From Pestalotiopsis fici W106-1 (lineage: Eukaryota; Ascomycota; Sordariomycetes; Amphisphaeriales; Sporocadaceae), in contig NW_006917098.1 of assembly GCF_000516985.1 (NCBI RefSeq), forward strand, positions 1,612,001 to 1,676,000: 64,000 nucleotides of DNA, read 5' to 3'. The translations under genes and the position numbers were made by a program. The notes below the pieces were generated by a model. It saw nothing but the letters and a program-made list of their open reading frames with translations. It did no database searches and was not told where the DNA came from. Position 1 is the first letter of the stretch. Each line of letters opens with the position of its first letter. This document shows positions 59,441 through 64,000 of the stretch, piece after piece.

Positions 59441-61893
59441 TTAAGCCTTCAGCCCATCCAAGTCGGCGGCTATGCCCTTGGCAATCATATCCGCAACAGC
59501 CATGGTGGTTACCATTGGGTTGACTCCTGTGGCCGTCGGAAAGACGCTGGCATCGGCAACATGTAGACCTTCGACTCCCCAGACCTTGCCCTTGGCGTCA
59601 ACCACGCCGTCCTCTGCCGACTTGCTCATGCGGCATGAGCCCATCTGGTGAGCACAGCCCCAGCCGTCGGATGCGCTAACGCCTGTTGCACGAACTGTTG
59701 CGAGCCACTTCTCAAACCTCGCTGCTTCCTGCTTCTCATCCTCATCAGTGCTGCGAATGAATGGATCGATGCCTTTCATGCTTGTGCGGATCTCTTCTGC
59801 TCCCTCGGCAAATAGAATCTTGAGCAAACCAATAACGCCCTCTAGCGCGTTGGCCCTATCAAAGGCGCCGGGGGTATACACGATGCGCGGTCTCCCTGTC
59901 TCTGGGTCTGTGTAGATATGGCCCGTGTCTCTGTCTCGGGGCATGGAAAAAAATGCGTTCAAGTTTCGATATCGGAGGGCCGACATCTTGAAGTCTATAC
60001 CGCTGCGCCATCTATATTGCGGAAAGACAATCGAGGGCTGTGCTGACATCAGTACTTGTACTAATTTCAGGTAATAGTATTAACCATGTACTCACCACCA
60101 TGGACAAGGCTTCCAGTTTGGTTCCGTTGCCTTCATTATCCAAATCTTCAAAGGTCGTCACCACACTGCTGATAGCACATCCTTTCGAGTGTCAGTATTC
60201 AAGCAAGTGTGGATTGATGGCGAAATCACTTACCTTCCCATGGGTTGACGTCTTGCTTCCAGTATCCAAAGATGACCGTGACAGGATGCATGGCGAGGTT
60301 CCGGCCTATTTGCGGATTCTGCACAAATCAATTAGTTTTCCTTCCATGTTTCCGAATGCAGAATTGGACCAGGTCTTACCGCAAGGCCACTCTTTTGCAA
60401 AATCACGGGACTCCACAAGGAACCTCCCGAAATGATTACTTTCTTCGCCTTGATCTCAATGTCTCTCGTGACACGCTTACCGAGCGGTCCATTGAGACCG
60501 CCCTCGGCATCTCGAGAGACCCATTTGCCCTTGACGCCCGAGGCCTTCTTTCCAGAAGCAAAGTCATCAAACGTGACCTTGTCGACCTGGAAGCCCTCGA
60601 TGAACTCGGCGCCGTTCTTGGCGGCAGCTGGTAGCCAACTCACCGCGGGACCCTTCTTTCCGGCAGATCCACAGCCCAAATGGCAATGGCCGCAGTAGTG
60701 CTCCGCGTTACCATTGTTGTGCGGTGTAACCTTGGCCTTGTAGCCCAGCTTCTTGGCTCCGTCAAGAAGTACTTGACCGCGATGGTTCTGTTGGACGGTG
60801 GCATCAGAGACGCCCATGAACTCACAGACCCGATCTAGTGAGTTCTGGAACTCCTGTGTAGCGAACACAGGCAGGCCATGCTTCTTGGCCCAGTCCTGGC
60901 GGACATATTCGGGAGGCTGAAGGCTCACGCCCCAATTGACCGCACCACCGCCTCCCCAGGTACTTCCCGACATGATCGATAAAGTGCCGTCTTCACTAGT
61001 TATGATGCCGTTCCCATCAAACAAGTGGTAAGCGCCAGTATCTTCTCTCATTGGCAGGTGAGATGGTGGGAAGTAATACCCCTTTTCCACAACAAGGACC
61101 CGATGTCCGGCTTTGGCCAACACCTCGGCGCAAACACCTCCGCCGCAGCCCGAGCCCACAATGACCACGTCGGTGTCAATGGTGAGCGGATCATCACCGG
61201 CCTCAAACTGCTTAAAGGTATAGTCTTGCACCTTGGCTGCCTTGTACCCTTCTGGGACATCTTTCCAGCCACTGAGGCTTCGGAACCCGGGGCTATGCTG
61301 GATCCAGTGATTCGTCGCCAACGCCGTGACGGATTTTGCAAGGCCGTGGAATTTTGTAAAGTACGACGCTTGCCATGCTTGAATGATCTTTTCTCTCGCT
61401 TCCGCGGGCAAGTCGTGGAAAGGTGTCATGTAGCCACTGATCATAAGGCTCCCGAAGCGTGTTCTGAGATGATGGTTAGTTTAGTGTCGCGGCAAATGCT
61501 GTGGCCAGTGAATACGTACCCAAGCATGTTAATAGCTCCACCAAGCTGCTCTCTCTGCTCTTTTGGGAGCCCTGATAGAGTCCTATACATGTGAGACCGA
61601 AAGGCTTCATTATCAGATGGCTTCTCCGACAAGTATGCCTCGAACTCGGCCTGGCTTGGCGGAGAGTTTAATTTGCTCTTGCATGCTTCGTAGTACGACT
61701 GGAGCTGGGTTGGCGATACTTCATATCTTCCCTGAACCTCTGCTGATTGAGGGCCGATGGATGGAATCACCGTGTCCATCAAAGCCCACCACGTCTTCCA
61801 TTGAGCATCGGTGAAGAAGGATGAGGATGGTGGATCCGGAAGCTTGACATCCTGGTGTCCCAGCTCTGATGCGGGTACCTCCTTCGTCGCCAT
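59441..61893 (-). CDS. Long-chain fatty alcohol oxidase (GMC family)
   Basis: Predicted 741 residues in five exons: 61893-61520, 61463-60380, 60318-60234, 60181-60096 and 60037-59441, all in phase. The family oxidises long-chain alcohols to aldehydes with O2 as part of omega-oxidation of alkanes and fatty acids, usually on peroxisomal or ER membranes. An N-terminal helical region (TDAQWKTWWALMDTVIPS) precedes the FAD-binding DVVIVGSGCGGGVCAEVLAKAG. GGGGAVNWGVSLQPP and CHLGCGSAGKKG follow, then the GMC C-terminal signature GWGCAHQMGSCRM and GLHVADASVFPTATGVNPM with the catalytic histidine region. Length and order are normal for fungal FAO. The exon 4 acceptor is AAAG, unusual but needed for WEGCAISSVVTTFEDL. 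Confidence 0.92.
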
Positions 61894-63129
61894 GTTGAAG
61901 ATATCGTCGTGGTCTGGCGGGTATAAAGAGCAGATATCACAGGATTAGAGAGTCAAACTTGTCCAATCTTGAAGATTATGGTAACAGTTGGTATGATGAT
62001 GACTGTCAGATTGGAGCTGACCCGAAAATATGGAGATGTTGCCAATCGAGTCCTGCGCGTCTACCTGGGATGCAGGACCAGGGGTACGCTTGGTGCCAAG
62101 GCTTGGTCGCAGTGCATGTACTCTGTACGTGTGAGCTATCATGGAAAGTATTCAAGCCGCCACCATGTCTGAGGGTGAGTCGATGGGTAGTAGAGAACCA
62201 GAGACCTGGACCAGCCGCTTCAATTAAAGATACAATGATCGTCGTTGTTCCAAGGAGGGGCGACCGAGGCTTGAAGCCCTGAATATGGATCATATGCCAG
62301 GCCTAGGCGGTAATGCTGTTTAGGTCTATCTTTGCCTCCATCTGATGGTTGGCACACCTGAAGTGCTGTGCGTATATGCCGACCAAAACGCACAAGCTTG
62401 CTCTTCATGCATCAAATCACATCGATGACCGGTACAAAACAACAGACATTTACTACAACATGTCCCTAAGTCCTAAGTCCCCTCCCCTTCCAAGTCCCCG
62501 ATCAGAGCGACTCTTGGCTAGCCACGTAAATCGTCTAGGTCGCAGATGAGAAAAAATGACTAGTTAGAGCTGAACCCTGTTACCCCGCAACGTGGAGATG
62601 GAACCCGAGATCCTTTCCTTTCCTTTGCTCCCCCTCCCCCCCAACTGTCCTAAATACACGGTGCATCCGTAGACCAACAGGTCCACATTTGAGTCTTCTG
62701 ATTCGTCAAGTCGAGGAGTATCTCGCCTGAACTAAGGCATTGATCTGCGCCATTAGGGGCGGAAGCTCCTTAGCATCAACAGCCGATGGCGAGCTTGATT
62801 CTCCCCCATAAATACCTAACCACACTAAGATTAGGGCGCTCGGTGGGTAGGAGGCAGGGTGATTGTATACTCAAAGCACGAAATAGCAAGAGATGGCGAA
62901 GTCTTTTGCCTCTCACCAGCCTGATAGCAGAATGGAATTCACGAGTGCTCTTCCAATGTGCGTGCAAAAGAGTCCGAGGTAGTCGCTAGCATATCATGTG
63001 AATTCAAACATTGCCCAGAATATCTCGTCTCACAGTTGCAAACACAGCCTTCAGACTAGGTACCTAGGTAAACATAACGCCATGTATTCGGTTCCCCCAA
63101 CGTCCAATCTCTTCTCACCTTCTCCCCCT
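61894..63129. other. Intergenic spacer
   Basis: About 1.2 kb upstream of the alcohol oxidase and downstream of the flavin monooxygenase. Contains a CTAGGTACCTAGGTA string at 63056-63070, a type seen in other spacers of this window. No gene recognised. Confidence 0.6.
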
Positions 63130-64000
63130 TCAACTAACGAAATGCAACCCCTGCGTATAGTTTCCAAATCTAGCATGTAAATAGTCGTGAATGACCTTGT
63201 TCCGAGCCCTCCAAGGACCCCGGTCTCCGTACTTCGGGTTTCGGGCCTCGGCCTCCTTGGCGTAGGTCGAGTTGAGATGCCAGTACGGACTCTTCTTCAT
63301 GCGCGCATCCCTCGGGGCGACCCGCGGCACGCTCACGTGCAGGTCGCGACTCTCCATGTGCTTGATCAGCCGCGTGATGATAAAGGCCGTGTCGTCGGCG
63401 CCCATGGTCCACGACGCGTTGGTGTAGCCGACCATGAAGAAGAGGTTGGGCATGTCCTGGATCATGGCGCCGTTCCAGATGAACCGGCCGCCCACGTCGA
63501 CGGGCTCGCCGTCGACCCGCAGCGGGATCCCGCCGCCCCACTGCATGCGCAGGCCCGTCGCCGTCACGATCAGGTCGGCCTCGAGCTTCTTGCCAATCTC
63601 GAGGTCGACGCCGTCCTCGGTCACGGTGCGGATGCGCGACGTGACCACGTCGGCCTTGGGCGTGTGCAGGCACTGGTAAAAGTCGCCGTCGGGCGCAAAG
63701 CAGACGCGCTGGTCCCACGGGTTGTAGCGCGGGCTGAAGTGAGGATCCAGGGCAATGCGCGTGGGCAGCAGCTTGGTCGTCTCCTTGAGCAGGAACTTGC
63801 GCACGAGCTTGGGGAACCACTCGCACATGAAGACGGAGAACTGGGCATAGGCCATGTACCACCACCGCTCGACGTAGCTGAGCAGCCACTGCGGCCACCA
63901 CGCGCGCGGGATCATGCCCTGCCACTTTTGCGACGCCGCAATGATATACGACGGGCTCCGCTGCAGCATGGTGATGTGTGCGGCCTTCTTGGCCATGCTC
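63130..64000 (-). CDS. Flavin-dependent (Baeyer-Villiger/FMO-type) monooxygenase, C-terminal part
   Basis: The frame is open through the right edge, so the N-terminal FAD-binding part is missing. About 289 residues are visible. KAAHITMLQRSPSYI is the segment after the NADPH-binding motif in Baeyer-Villiger and N-hydroxylating monooxygenases. A hydrophobic stretch (WLLSYVERWWYMAYAQFSVFM), RIALDPHFSPRYNPWDQRVCFAPDGDFY and ADLIVTATGLRMQWGG (the ATG motif of the family) follow. Then come PNLFFMVGYTNASWTMGAD and a C-terminal RNPKYGDRGPW region. It uses NADPH and O2 to insert oxygen into ketones or other substrates; which one is unknown. The stop codon is at 63130-63132. Confidence 0.88.
   Translation of the reverse strand, partial: SMAKKAAHITMLQRSPSYIIAASQKWQGMIPRAWWPQWLLSYVERWWYMAYAQFSVFMCEWFPKLVRKFLLKETTKLLPTRIALDPHFSPRYNPWDQRVCFAPDGDFYQCLHTPKADVVTSRIRTVTEDGVDLEIGKKLEADLIVTATGLRMQWGGGIPLRVDGEPVDVGGRFIWNGAMIQDMPNLFFMVGYTNASWTMGADDTAFIITRLIKHMESRDLHVSVPRVAPRDARMKKSPYWHLNSTYAKEAEARNPKYGDRGPWRARNKVIHDYLHARFGNYTQGLHFVS

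Noticed and set aside
63170..63925. 251-codon Arg/Ala/His-rich open frame overlapping the flavin monooxygenase
   Set aside because: Out-of-frame reading of the same strand; composition typical of a GC-rich shadow frame.
1..64000. CRISPR arrays, insertion sequences, rRNA genes and intact transposons
   Set aside because: No regularly spaced repeats, transposase or reverse-transcriptase motifs or rRNA sequence were seen. The genome is fungal, so CRISPR is not expected.

Overview
The window is nuclear DNA of a filamentous ascomycete, most likely a Sordariomycete and plausibly Hypocreales. Genes carry short GT...AG introns. Codon use favours C or G in the third position in highly expressed genes. 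The gene set is typical of Pezizomycotina: a TeaR-like cell-end protein, Clr5-domain protein, SAT4/PTH11-type rhodopsin-fold protein, LaeA-like methyltransferase, ferritin-like Rds1-type protein and long-chain alcohol oxidase. CTAGGTACCTAGGTA-like strings occur between genes. A run of exactly 100 N marks one assembly gap. The species cannot be named from this.

Layout. 1-4.2 kb: the 3' part of a sterol O-acyltransferase gene, convergent with a J-domain protein gene. 4.2-15.7 kb: an unusually long divergent stretch (about 11.5 kb) in which no credible protein gene was found. 15.7-26.8 kb: teaR-like gene, zinc alcohol dehydrogenase, membrane-anchored short-chain dehydrogenase, small atypical kinase-like protein and cytosolic Hsp90, all on +. 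27-50.7 kb: an accessory-looking stretch with wide spacers. It holds a broken amino-acid/choline-type permease, a secreted protein with a duplicated four-cysteine module, a rhodopsin-fold membrane protein, a 17-cysteine mini-protein, a secreted FMN-dependent hydroxy-acid oxidase-like protein, a Clr5 protein, a broken LaeA-like methyltransferase, a possible receptor relic and a small GPI-type surface protein. 52-56.2 kb: an Rds1-like ferritin-fold protein, then NOB1 and NOP10 tail to tail. 58-64 kb: Old Yellow Enzyme, long-chain alcohol oxidase and the C-terminal part of a flavin monooxygenase, a run of flavin redox enzymes.

How the parts relate. Housekeeping genes (sterol esterification, chaperones, polarity, ribosome assembly) are interleaved with lineage-variable secreted and membrane proteins. 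Two genes on the minus strand of the accessory stretch, the permease and the methyltransferase, each carry one in-frame TAG and one frame-breaking indel, while the rest of each frame reads as a good family member. Both TAG codons fit a C-to-T change in a CpA context, as left by repeat-induced point mutation or plain deamination. The most novel-looking intact items are the two small cysteine proteins at 31.8 and 38.7 kb. All multi-exon models were spliced by eye from splice sites, phase and family expectation, without transcript evidence.
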